DNA of 64,000 nt, taken from contig JAZUFZ010000001.1 of NCBI GenBank assembly GCA_045640985.1, positions 3,090 through 67,089 of the forward strand, given 5' to 3'. The translations under genes and the position numbers were made by a program. This DNA is from Colimorpha sp045640985 (GTDB lineage Bacteria > Bacteroidota > Bacteroidia > Bacteroidales > P3). Of the stretch, positions 31,201 through 38,352 are shown piece after piece (the stretch's first letter is position 1; each line of letters starts with the position of its first letter). Below the pieces are notes generated by a model that worked only from the letters and a program-made list of their open reading frames with translations, searched no databases and was not told the DNA's origin.

Positions 31201-32521
31201 TGGTATAGATATACTGGTTTCCGGGGACCAGTCCTGTAAGGGTTGTCGTGGTGGTTGTTGTGGTAATGCTGTCCCAGTCAATATCGTTGTTAGAATACTT
31301 GATTTTCCATCCGGTAATACCGCTTCCGTAGTTGTGTGTCCAGCTTATAGTGGCGGAAGTCCCTGTAATTGTTCCCACGGTCGGGGTCAGCAGGTTTCGG
31401 TCTTCCTGTACGATTTGAAGGTCATAAAAAGAAGTCAGGTTATCTTCCCGTATAGCGACTCCGTAGGGACAGTACATATCTACATCTCCCCGGGTTCCCA
31501 GCCCAAGCCACCGGTCTTCTTTTCCATTAGGATAAATAAACCACATATTGTGATTTTCGGGACGGTTATATGTGCCTCGAACGTAGAAACCCTCTCCGTT
31601 GCGACTGATGTATCGCTGCTCGGAATAATGGCCGTATTTCGACCCGAACACATGTCCTGTCTCGCCTGTTGAGGGCAGAATTCTGTAGCAGGTCCCTGTT
31701 TCCAAGGTGTCTGTCGCTGCTCCGTCGAGAACCGAAAGTCTTACCCCCGCATCGCAAGTAGTCGTGAACCCGTATAAAGTCAGTTTTGCGCAGGGCATTT
31801 GGTCGTTTGTGATATAATAGCGGTATCTGCAGTTCTTGTCCAGACCGGTAAGGGTAGCGTTTTTCGTGTTTACCGTTATAGAGTCGGGGTAGCGGTCATC
31901 GTTGAAATAGACCACTTTCCATTGGGTTGCCAGCGGGTCGGAGTCTTCCCAGGTCAGTCTGACCGACGTTTCGTCCAGAATCGTACGTCTCGGATTATAT
32001 GTCGTACCATTGAATCGGATGTTCAGTCTGTAGCCGTCGTATGCTCCGTAGTGGTTGGTGTGGAAATGAATCAAGGCGCGCTCCATACCGTTACTCAGAT
32101 TACCTATTCCTCCGTAGCGTAAAGGATTATAGTTCGTATTTGTATCGGGATAGATCTCAATATAATCGTTTCCGTCATCGTAGGGCCCGACTTCATAATT
32201 GCCTTCAATCTCGAACCACCCGTCCGTAGAAATCACATACAGCCAAGAATTCTCATCATGAAAATATTTGCTTGTTCCGCCTGGATCGAGAATGGATACG
32301 CAGCTGTTCCGGTTCACATATACCGTGTCTGTACCGTTATGCGGCATCACGATTTCTTGCGCCAGAGTGCTGCCGGTCGGGATTCCCACGGCCCCCCATA
32401 TCATCAAAAGGAATATCAGATTTCTCGATATTCCATAGTATGTTCCGGATTTACAGAGATTGTTGAAAAGTCTGTATATTTTGTTTTCAGATGTGCCTGT
32501 TTCGCTTTTATGAGTTCTCAT
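25202..32521 (-). CDS. Giant T9SS type B surface protein with seven CUB-like/FnIII modules
   Basis: About 2439 residues from the ATG at 32521, chosen because it leaves an 80-nt leader like that of the paralogue upstream; the frame stays open to an ATG at 32590. A hydrophobic export signal ends GSTLAQ. Seven serial units of about 630 bp then begin near 32350, 31745, 31110, 30480, 29820, 29220 and 28560. Most start (I/V)xMPxxGxDTxxxxxxxC. Each pairs a CUB-like domain (DYIEIY...FHT...G(Y/F)xLxI) with a fibronectin III domain (SATLSWEDNSSATQW...TGL). Next come a jelly-roll-like domain (about 28000-27350), a PKD domain, five cysteine 'CDS' modules (about 26830-26030), a second PKD, and a gliding-motility-type C-terminal domain (FPNLVTPNGDGHND...YDRWGNIVY) that marks T9SS type B export. 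Function is probably adhesive. Confidence 0.9.
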   Translation of the reverse strand: MRTHKSETGTSENKIYRLFNNLCKSGTYYGISRNLIFLLMIWGAVGIPTGSTLAQEIVMPHNGTDTVYVNRNSCVSILDPGGTSKYFHDENSWLYVISTDGWFEIEGNYEVGPYDDGNDYIEIYPDTNTNYNPLRYGGIGNLSNGMERALIHFHTNHYGAYDGYRLNIRFNGTTYNPRRTILDETSVRLTWEDSDPLATQWKVVYFNDDRYPDSITVNTKNATLTGLDKNCRYRYYITNDQMPCAKLTLYGFTTTCDAGVRLSVLDGAATDTLETGTCYRILPSTGETGHVFGSKYGHYSEQRYISRNGEGFYVRGTYNRPENHNMWFIYPNGKEDRWLGLGTRGDVDMYCPYGVAIREDNLTSFYDLQIVQEDRNLLTPTVGTITGTSATISWTHNYGSGITGWKIKYSNNDIDWDSITTTTTTTTLTGLVPGNQYIYTIEPLNGGKPCTIAYRHSFITPGTTDQIIMPYRGCDTMTINTSNCLTILDPGGEYGYFKYDNSFLRLESSDGEGFKLSGWTNINNNSGSTIDGESILLIYTRNGRTEYSGNSSGIEINCPDGWVELHFTSKGTRRAEGFEFHISRRIEDITNLRSSNITSNSATLSWEDNSSATQWSVHYGPDESQIAVQTVTTKQVNITGLSEGTQYIWWVDNNITRADSCHYNDRKGFITDGLDEGVYLMPFRGIDTVFVDNSCITIWGGGGEDHHYFNNDTSILILMSQDGTDFYITGEFIFDDETDLRNNGYDGNDRLYGCTAPGNISDYYWEYDAYNNSFYHNRIEFRSENGYLRIMFRSNSTVNSSTYRITVHKETSIDNERYTQLHSNDAVIEWNDNSGANSWTVWYAPENSNTWQHLNTTTKRATLNGLTPNTLYKYAIASGTGTSVPCLLRQLSFKTLDQYSIVMPYRGNDTVYITPYHCYTIYDAGGAGDYRPNDTATLTIISTNGQGFHVKGYSDIGCGDYADLLSIPEMSIDGWHCWDMEGYLSEGHLTISTLTNEAIQGMGLELKLNFYPSIYNADLENLTDNSATIVWEDSSSATQWYFTYGPDMDSLQTITVNDKRANLTGLRRNQQYYYTIENNTSYQNCVLPTAFAFITPCDNDIIILPYHNRHMRNIGNNPLYSTFDVTVDPALCVHLLSNGVNNSPFPNWYDDRINIYSLNGEHLFLDGSYDWGNNSFLLEGDGVDSWYSGHGNTILRTINNNTPAIYFQVSDITDYQKCGGFDFKVYSNYPIYDIHHTTTGTSATLGWSDTSSATNWTIVYGPSERADEKDSITVTAKQATLTSLEPDQQYICYIRNNQSSSSCMEPVRYTFCTTADTTIIIMPFLKDSTRILNINECYTLKDPGADHDYFYNNLTRMTLKSDNGDPITIRGWAILGDNDYLRIIDPVTWTWFWDDRASTDIHITSNSGELYLEHISAGDTNIENGFEFHISFNTITNLKTSLMTDTSCRVTWDDHSSGTAWHFRYGDEKDPATMTDIPTTEKSVHLSGLIDGKKYYVFVTNNAVECIDTTWFEFCAGGDDCIDYADLYNCHTKCRYGRFSNPDEQIGAIDYGAGDMSSRHTVMTDPLETDPRTGGGLRCVPEGAMESVRLGNWDYGGQAESITYEYIVDTLKTEALLMKYAAVLENPDHTLNDQPRFRLSIVDENDNELNPDCYTAYFVSSDALGWNTYVYDTTTVLWKDWTSVGVDLAPFHGQRIFIKLTTYDCNQMGHFGYAYFTLECMDKEIHSHDCGITNENTFTAPEGFNYEWFNVEDPTHILSTERVFSTDIRGTYKCRVSFLGTSGNCSFEKTAIVGDIFPYAQFDYDILDTIGCEVMVQFINRSIVTEDSLHTIGTQQECEQFVWDFGDGDTSYEKNPRHIFPAEQFNVTLTAMLSNGSCNDDTTMTLLIPSPCITYDTIDTDICDLDTLWVRGTPYTTSGEYLLRTEFRADSIQETFINLRVHPVYDTSMNGGICNGEAYTYFGFNENTEGDYINHQYTNIYHCDSIYRLHLVVAPVYDTVTYPEICDNASYQLRDSLTTIPGIYIDSLHSIYMCDSVVTVNLTVHPTYYNTHPEFICDNDSILFIGNYYKDSGTYEIPDTTIYGCDSTEVLQLTLNSTYEFFDTNYFCQHTAFTFDGWDYTAPDEWDIPYLTGAGCDSIYHMVLNYYDSNYHAGILLSIDSSYWFGPDTLVGGCAPFTLYLKNDSQGDSILTWYFGDGDSSSIANTSHVYDTGTYTLTLVTLSPDGCLDTLKIIDSIRVYSRPVAGFTWDPPVLKIPDPEITLINTSRPDDSLSYYLWNIQLLPNGDYDTSTAINPHYTFSGSTELLGMHEIMLVAYQDYLMKNGKTHTCTDTISDSIKITNTLLQFPNLVTPNGDGHNDTYVVINLVEEENYPINRLTIYDRWGNIVYDKKNISDLSDFWDPNLHNNPDGTYYYRFHGQGRFGHVDRKGAIEVIRGEE

Positions 32522-32563
32522 GCGGAATCTATTTTTATGAATGATGTAACACATACACAATAA

Positions 32564-32585
32564 TTTGCGCGCATACGCGCGCAAA
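32564..32585 (-). promoter_or_regulatory. Hairpin in the 5' leader of the giant T9SS gene
   Basis: TTTGCGCGC and GCGCGCAAA are perfect 9-bp arms around a 4-nt loop in the leader. It may influence mRNA stability or translation. It covers part of the upstream in-frame start alternative. Confidence 0.55.
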
Positions 32586-32607
32586 TACATGCGTAGTATT
32601 TCACCTG

Positions 32608-32637
32608 CAAAGATACTGAATATTTTTATTTCTGCAA
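32608..32637 (-). promoter_or_regulatory. Promoter of the 2439-residue T9SS gene
   Basis: Minus strand: TTG (32637-32635), 19 bp, TATCTTTG (32615-32608). Confidence 0.8.
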
Positions 32638-32644
32638 GAAAAAA

Positions 32645-35600
32645 TTATTTTTCGCTCCTCAGAACCTCAATGGTTCCCTTTCTGTCGATATGTCCGAAAC
32701 GTCCCTGACCATGGAATCTGTAGTAGTAGGTTCCGTCTGGATTTCCTCGTTTTTCGGGGTCCCAGAAATCTGCCGTATCTGCGATATTTTCTTTGTCATA
32801 TACTATGTTTCCCCATCGGTCATAGATGGTGAGCCGGTTGAGGGGATAATTTCCTTTTTCTACCAGATTTACAATGGCGTAGGTGTCGTTATGTCCGTCC
32901 CCGTTGGGCGTTACGAGATTGGGGAACTGCAGGAATGTATTGGTGATGCTGATACTGTCGCTTATGGTGTCTGTACAGGTAAGGATTTCGCCGTTCGCTA
33001 TAGGGTAATCCTGATAGGCTACCATCCATATCTCGTGCATTCCTTCCAGTTCGGTGTTCCCCGAGAACTGCCATTCCGGATTTTTCTCCGAGGTGGTGTC
33101 ATAGCTTCCTTCGGGAAGCAGCTGGATGTTCCACAGGTAATAGGACATACTGTCGTCGGGCTGGCTTGTATTGGTCAGCGTGAGCTTCGGGTCGGGTATC
33201 TGTAGTATGTATGGCTCCCAAATGTAGCCCGCCTGAGGTGGGGCGAAGACCTTTATGCTGTCCGTCAGCATGGTGTCCCTACAGCCCTCTGGACTTGTTG
33301 TGATTAATTTCAGGATATAGGTTCCTGCCGCATAGATGTGGGTAGGGCTTTCCTGTGTCGCTGTGGCCCCGTCTCCATAGTCCCAGAACAGGCAGCTGTC
33401 GCCTGCCGAGCTGTTCCGCAGGTGCAGTCTCAAAGGGGCGCACGCTTCTATCATCGTGTCGGGTTGGAACCAGTAGCTGCTGTCGAGGCTCAACAGCATA
33501 TCTGCGTGATATAGGCTGTCGTAGTAGTATAGGGTGAGATGATGGATGCTGTCGCATCCTTCGGTGGTCGTATAGGGAATTTCCCATGATCCGGGAGACG
33601 TGTATTCCCACCCGTCAAATACAAATACTCCATGCTGGCACAGGTGGTTTGTGTCGTATATCCCGTAGGTGGGGTTCTGGCTTAGCCTGAGCGTCTCCAG
33701 GCTGTCGCATCCGTATTGGGAGGTGTCCCGCAATACATACATTCCGGAATCCTTGTAGTACAGCCCGTTGAACAGTATCGAATCTCCTGTGCATATAGTG
33801 TGGTCGTGTATGTTGCTGTAGGTGGGATTTACGGTAAGATGTATGGTCCGTATGCTGTCGCACATGATGCTGTTTTTCAGCGTGTCTGTATAGAGGCCTG
33901 AGATATGGGCCATGCTGTCGCCGATACGGAAGCCTGTATTGTCGCATACTTCCGGATATAGTGTGGTGTCGGTTACAATATCTGACGCGATGAGGTGTAG
34001 CCGGTAGATGCTGTCGCATCCGTAGATGTCGGTATAGGTGTTCACGTAGTCTCCCGGCGTGTCAAGGTTAAATCCGAAATATGTGTAGGGCATCCCGTTG
34101 CATATCGCGCCCGTCAGGGAGGTGTCGGACAGCGTATGCACCACAAGGTTCAGCTGTGTTTCCAGTATCGTATCGTAGGAGGTCTGTGTTACAACGGTGT
34201 AGGTCCCCGGTGCCGAGAATGTCGAGTCGCGCAGCGTGTAGGTCTCTCCGGCGCATATCTCCGCGTTCATCGTGTCGTAGTAGGTGCAGAGCAGCGGCAC
34301 ATCTATCCTTATGACGGTGTCGTCCGTGCAGCTTCCGTCGGCTATAGAGGCGGTCAGTCTGATCTCATGGGAACCTTCTCCGAGGCGGTAGAGCGGGTTC
34401 GGGGTGTATAGCGTGTCCGCGCTGTCGATAATCCAGCGGAATTGCGTGCATTCCATTCCCGTGGGCGAAGTGTGGGCCGTGTCTCGGGTTACGGTGGTGC
34501 GGTTGTAGAACTGTACCATGATACTGCATTCTGAGGTGTCGAGGTATTCGTAGTCGAATTTCGCGTAGGGGTACAGGTGGTCCGCTACGGCGGTCTTTTC
34601 CATGTAGCATTCAGCGCCGGTCTGCCTTCCGTCGAAATAGCACCGGCATTTATATACGCCTGATCGCGTGGGGCGGAACTCCCGTTCTGTACACAGAATG
34701 TTTGAGGGACGCTCTTCTGAGTACCATTCATACCGGAAACCCTCCGGGGCGGTGAAGTGGTACTCGTCCGTGTTCCCGCAGAACTCCGTCTCTATGGCAC
34801 TGTTTGCGCATTCTAAGGTGAACCACGCGTAGCCGAAGTGCCCTCCTTCCGAACAGTCGTAGGTCGTCAGCTCGATATATATTCTCTGTCCGTGCAGGTC
34901 GCTTACATCCACCGCTATAGGGGTCCAGTCTTTCCATCTCACGGTAGAATCATATCCGAAGCCCCATTCCAGCGTATCGTTTGCCACGAAGTCGGCCGTG
35001 TAGCACGTCTCGCTCAGTTCCTGATAGCGGTCGTTCAGAAATGCCATCTTCAGTCTCGGCTGCTTGTCGGGATCGTGCCCCGGGTTCTGCAGTACTGCCG
35101 CATAGCGCAGGAGTATGATCTTGGACTGGAGCGTATCTGCCACATAGTCATACCGTATGCGTTCCGCCTGGCTTCCTCCGTTCCAGTTGCCTAACCGTAC
35201 CGATTGCGTGTGCCCCTCCGGAAACATTCTCAACTGATACATCGTACGCGGGTCCCAGCCGTGTCCCGCCGTGTCGGCTAATGCTCCCTCCGTATATACC
35301 GAGTGGCGCCACCTGTCGGGCGTCTGTTGGGTATAGACCCCCTCGGTCTCTTCCGGGTTTCTGAATGTGCCGTAGAAGCACCGCGTATGGCAGTTGTACA
35401 GGTCCGTGAAGTCGATGCAGCCCGTACCGCCTGTGCAGAATCTGAACCGTGTGGTATCCGAGCAGGGGATGGAACTGCAGGTGATGAATCCCCAGTAGGT
35501 GGCGGGATATTCGAGTCCGGTCAGTATCACACAGGTGTCGGCCGTGTTGAGCGTCTTTATAGTGTCATCAGATCCTTCCAGACCGTAGCCCAGCCTCCAC

Positions 35601-36172
35601 CGGGTTCCGCGGCAGGGATTGCGCCAGGTGATGCGATAGGCGGAGTCGTTCAGCACAAACGGGTCGATATCCCCCACATATCCTTCATACGTGATATGCA
35701 GTTCCAGCCCCCAGCCCGTCGTGTCGTCAGGCGTGCCGGTACTGGGGTCGGAATGGAAATGCAGCAGCGTGCGCGTCAGCCGTTTGCTTGCAAAGCCGTT
35801 TCCTGTGTAGAGGGTCTTGTATGAGGTATTTGTGGCGTCGTAGTAGATGGCGAGGTAGTCCCCGATATCGGCTGTAGATCCGATGCTGGTGGCCGACGGG
35901 TCTCCTGCGATGTCGTAATGCCCCTCAATCCGGAATTTCCCCATGGTGGAGATGATGTAGAGCCACGAGTCTTCTCCGCGCCCGTAGTGCTGCTCCCCGC
36001 CGGGGTCCAGAATCGTCGTTCCGCACATACTCATATCCACATAAAGCGTATCCACACCGTTGTGCGGCATCGTATATACCTGGGCCCGGGCCGTCCGCCC
36101 TCCCAGCCACAGGAGCAGCATCAGCACAAAGGCCCGCCGGAGATAGGCTGTTTTCCACTTTACTTTCATCAT
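32645..36172 (-). CDS. T9SS type B surface protein, paralogue of the downstream giant
   Basis: 1175 residues. Start MMKVKWKTAY; signal peptide ends GGRTARAQ (about residue 31). Domains in order: one CUB-like unit (about 32-150), one fibronectin III unit (about 165-245), a jelly-roll-like domain opening CIDFTDLYNCHTRC (about 248-460), a PKD (about 540-625), five cysteine 'CDS' modules of about 45-50 residues (about 632-880; for example QYGCDSLETLRLS), a second PKD (about 898-970), and a type B C-terminal domain (FPNLVTPNGDGHND, IYDRWGNIVYDKENI). The C-terminal half is nearly colinear with the downstream giant, so the two arose by tandem duplication with module expansion in the other copy. It is surface-exposed by inference; the ligand is unknown. 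Confidence 0.9.
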   Translation of the reverse strand: MMKVKWKTAYLRRAFVLMLLLWLGGRTARAQVYTMPHNGVDTLYVDMSMCGTTILDPGGEQHYGRGEDSWLYIISTMGKFRIEGHYDIAGDPSATSIGSTADIGDYLAIYYDATNTSYKTLYTGNGFASKRLTRTLLHFHSDPSTGTPDDTTGWGLELHITYEGYVGDIDPFVLNDSAYRITWRNPCRGTRWRLGYGLEGSDDTIKTLNTADTCVILTGLEYPATYWGFITCSSIPCSDTTRFRFCTGGTGCIDFTDLYNCHTRCFYGTFRNPEETEGVYTQQTPDRWRHSVYTEGALADTAGHGWDPRTMYQLRMFPEGHTQSVRLGNWNGGSQAERIRYDYVADTLQSKIILLRYAAVLQNPGHDPDKQPRLKMAFLNDRYQELSETCYTADFVANDTLEWGFGYDSTVRWKDWTPIAVDVSDLHGQRIYIELTTYDCSEGGHFGYAWFTLECANSAIETEFCGNTDEYHFTAPEGFRYEWYSEERPSNILCTEREFRPTRSGVYKCRCYFDGRQTGAECYMEKTAVADHLYPYAKFDYEYLDTSECSIMVQFYNRTTVTRDTAHTSPTGMECTQFRWIIDSADTLYTPNPLYRLGEGSHEIRLTASIADGSCTDDTVIRIDVPLLCTYYDTMNAEICAGETYTLRDSTFSAPGTYTVVTQTSYDTILETQLNLVVHTLSDTSLTGAICNGMPYTYFGFNLDTPGDYVNTYTDIYGCDSIYRLHLIASDIVTDTTLYPEVCDNTGFRIGDSMAHISGLYTDTLKNSIMCDSIRTIHLTVNPTYSNIHDHTICTGDSILFNGLYYKDSGMYVLRDTSQYGCDSLETLRLSQNPTYGIYDTNHLCQHGVFVFDGWEYTSPGSWEIPYTTTEGCDSIHHLTLYYYDSLYHADMLLSLDSSYWFQPDTMIEACAPLRLHLRNSSAGDSCLFWDYGDGATATQESPTHIYAAGTYILKLITTSPEGCRDTMLTDSIKVFAPPQAGYIWEPYILQIPDPKLTLTNTSQPDDSMSYYLWNIQLLPEGSYDTTSEKNPEWQFSGNTELEGMHEIWMVAYQDYPIANGEILTCTDTISDSISITNTFLQFPNLVTPNGDGHNDTYAIVNLVEKGNYPLNRLTIYDRWGNIVYDKENIADTADFWDPEKRGNPDGTYYYRFHGQGRFGHIDRKGTIEVLRSEK

Positions 36173-36261
36173 ATCTGCGCGTTGCGGTTATAGGTATAAT
36201 GATAAATGCTCCAATATCTTACGGAGTTTACACCGAAATTTTGGCGCAAGTAAATCCACTG

Positions 36262-36293
36262 CAAAGATACAGAATGTTTTTGGATTCGCAAAA
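36262..36293 (-). promoter_or_regulatory. Promoter of the 1175-residue T9SS gene
   Basis: Minus strand: TTTTG (36293-36289), 19 bp, TATCTTTG (36269-36262). Confidence 0.82.
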
Positions 36294-36413
36294 TAAAAAG
36301 AGAGAAATTTTCTTTGCTTTGTTTCTGCGGGAGCGGAGCCTCCGGTAGAGGCTTTGCATTTCTGTGGATTTTCTCTTCCTGTGGCTGTTTATTTCTTCCT
36401 TGTAATTCAGGTC

Positions 36414-36539
36414 TTTCTATGGGGTAACTCCCTTCTATCTTTTTTTTATCTTTTTTCTATCTCTTATTCTAAGGAAAGGAGATAAAAAGAAGTTAATATG
36501 GAGATAAAAAGAAGATAGAAGGGAGTTACCCCATAGAAA
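36414..36539. repeat. Palindromic dispersed element, copy 2
   Basis: A 126-bp element with perfect 28-bp inverted ends (36414-36441 and 36512-36539: TTTCTATGGGGTAACTCCCT... and its complement). The core is nearly identical to copy 1 at 7661-7785. It has no reading frame. Confidence 0.85.
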
Positions 36540-36655
36540 TGCCTGGTTATATCCGGGCGGCGGCGGTAGGGGTGGTGTGGGAGCAGTCTGCGCCCGGTTT
36601 ACAAATATGTTGATATCTTTTTATTTCTATTGCGTGCATTTTGAAAAATTAATTG

Positions 36656-36663
36656 TATCTTTG
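36656..36663 (+). promoter_or_regulatory. -7 box for the lipoprotein-murL-murD operon
   Basis: TATCTTTG lies 37 nt before the ATG at 36701. A TTG lies 23 bp upstream, longer than the usual spacer. Confidence 0.6.
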
Positions 36664-36700
36664 CATTCTGAAATATGGATTAAAATATGGGACAAAATAT

Positions 36701-38350
36701 ATGAAGCATTTATCTAATTCTCGGATTTTAAGTGTGTTGCCCGCCGTAGCATTGGCGGCAGCAATGTTTGTGGGATGCAACAGCAACGAGGTGTCGAACG
36801 ATGAAATAGCCCAGTTGCAGGGCCGTTACGACAGTATTATGAAACAATATGAGGGCTTGAAGTCGCAGTCTTCCGATTTCGATTCCCGGATGGAGCAGAA
36901 GGACAGCACCATTCTCGCCCAGTCGAGAGAGATTGAACGCCTGCTCGCCCAGTTGAAGAACGCCAAGGCTCAGAGCCGCGCCCCCGCCGCTACCCCCGCC
37001 GGTGAAGATCAGCAGATGGACAGGAGAGAGGTGAAGCGTCTTCAGAAGGAACTCGACAGAAAGGAGGGTGAACTCTCCCGCCTGAACCGCGAACTCACAC
37101 AGCAGGAACAGGAACTGAAGAAACTTCAGGAAGAGGCCCGCCTCGCCACCAGGAAGGTGAAAGAACTGACCCCCGCGCGCCCCGGCGAAGATACGAAGAA
37201 ACTTGAAGCCGGCAACAGGGAACTTGCAGAGGCCAACGCAGCACTGAAAGCCCAGAAGGAGCAGGCAGAGAAAGATCTGGCCGACATCAGCAGGCGCTAC
37301 AGGGAACTCGAAGCAGAGAACGGGGAACTGAATGCCCGCATCGCAAGCCTCAACAGCAGCATAGCGGCTTCTGCGAGTGAAAGTGAAAACGCCGGTGCAG
37401 AAGCTGACGCCCGCATCCGGGAACTCACAAAGCAGAACGCCACCCTCGAACGCGACAACGAGGTGCTCAACCAGCGTTTCGTGACCCAGGGAAGAAGGGT
37501 TCAGACGCTTGAGGCCCAGGTGGAAGAACTCCAGACACAGGTGAAACGCGGCACATCTGCAGGCGATGAGGCCAAGGCGCTGGAACAGCAGATGGAAGAG
37601 ACCCGCCGCCAGATAGCCTCCCAGCAGTCGGAGATAGCCGCCCTGCAGGAACAGCTGCAGCAGCGCAGCGAAGCGCTGGCCACCGTACGCGAAGAACTGG
37701 CAGCCGCCAGACGTGAAGCCAAAGAGGCCCGAAACAGTCAGGAAACCAAGAGTCAGGTTCAGAACAGCCTGAATGAACTTCAGGCGCTCTGCGACAGCTA
37801 CGCTCAGGAAATTGCCCGTCTGAAAGAGGAAAACGCCCAGCTGAAAGATGAGAACAGCCAGCTGCGCGACGAGATAGAGACCGTAAGAAACAACGCCCAG
37901 CAGGCGCTCGGCGAAAACTCGGAACTGGCCCAGAAGGTAGCCCTGGCAAGTATTCTCGTGACCAGCGACCTCAAGGCCGAAAGCGGCAAGAGTGTGGTAA
38001 GCGGCACGGCTATCAAGCCGACCGAAAAGGCCTCCCAGACTAATATGGTGCGCATCACCGGAAGAATTCTGGATAACAACGTAGTAGATCCGGGAACAAT
38101 CTCGCTCTATGTGCGTATAGCCAATTCAGGCAACCGCGTGGTTACCGACAATCCCGAGAACCGTTTCGACCTCAACGGAATCAGTATGCAATACACGATG
38201 AAACAGGATATTGAATATACCGGATACGGCCGCAATATCGTGATGATGTGGAAGCGCGGACAGCAGCCGGAACTGGAACCCGGTCTCTATTGGGTAACCC
38301 TTTACGCAAACGGCTACGAAATCGGCAAGACCTCATTTGTGCTGAAATAG
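36701..38350 (+). CDS. Coiled-coil lipoprotein
   Basis: 549 residues from MKHLSNSRIL; an upstream in-frame TTG at 36653 lies within the promoter and was rejected. A lipoprotein signal with lipobox FVGC makes C26 the lipidated residue. Residues about 35-420 are an almost continuous coiled coil (E, Q, R, K and A rich, with leucine heptads). Residues about 440-549 form a compact beta domain (MVRITGRILDNN...ELEPGLYWVTLYANGYEIGK). It ends 2 bp before murL, so it probably belongs to the peptidoglycan operon; a role spanning or organising the periplasm is an inference. The family was not recognised. Confidence 0.85.
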   Translation: MKHLSNSRILSVLPAVALAAAMFVGCNSNEVSNDEIAQLQGRYDSIMKQYEGLKSQSSDFDSRMEQKDSTILAQSREIERLLAQLKNAKAQSRAPAATPAGEDQQMDRREVKRLQKELDRKEGELSRLNRELTQQEQELKKLQEEARLATRKVKELTPARPGEDTKKLEAGNRELAEANAALKAQKEQAEKDLADISRRYRELEAENGELNARIASLNSSIAASASESENAGAEADARIRELTKQNATLERDNEVLNQRFVTQGRRVQTLEAQVEELQTQVKRGTSAGDEAKALEQQMEETRRQIASQQSEIAALQEQLQQRSEALATVREELAAARREAKEARNSQETKSQVQNSLNELQALCDSYAQEIARLKEENAQLKDENSQLRDEIETVRNNAQQALGENSELAQKVALASILVTSDLKAESGKSVVSGTAIKPTEKASQTNMVRITGRILDNNVVDPGTISLYVRIANSGNRVVTDNPENRFDLNGISMQYTMKQDIEYTGYGRNIVMMWKRGQQPELEPGLYWVTLYANGYEIGKTSFVLK

Positions 38351-38352
38351 AA

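Larger units (their letters stand above)
36173..36700. other. Divergent intergenic region, 528 bp
   Basis: It separates two divergent transcription units. It contains the promoter and 85-nt leader of the T9SS gene (minus strand), palindromic element copy 2, and the -7 box of the lipoprotein gene (plus strand). No gene was seen. Confidence 0.75.
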
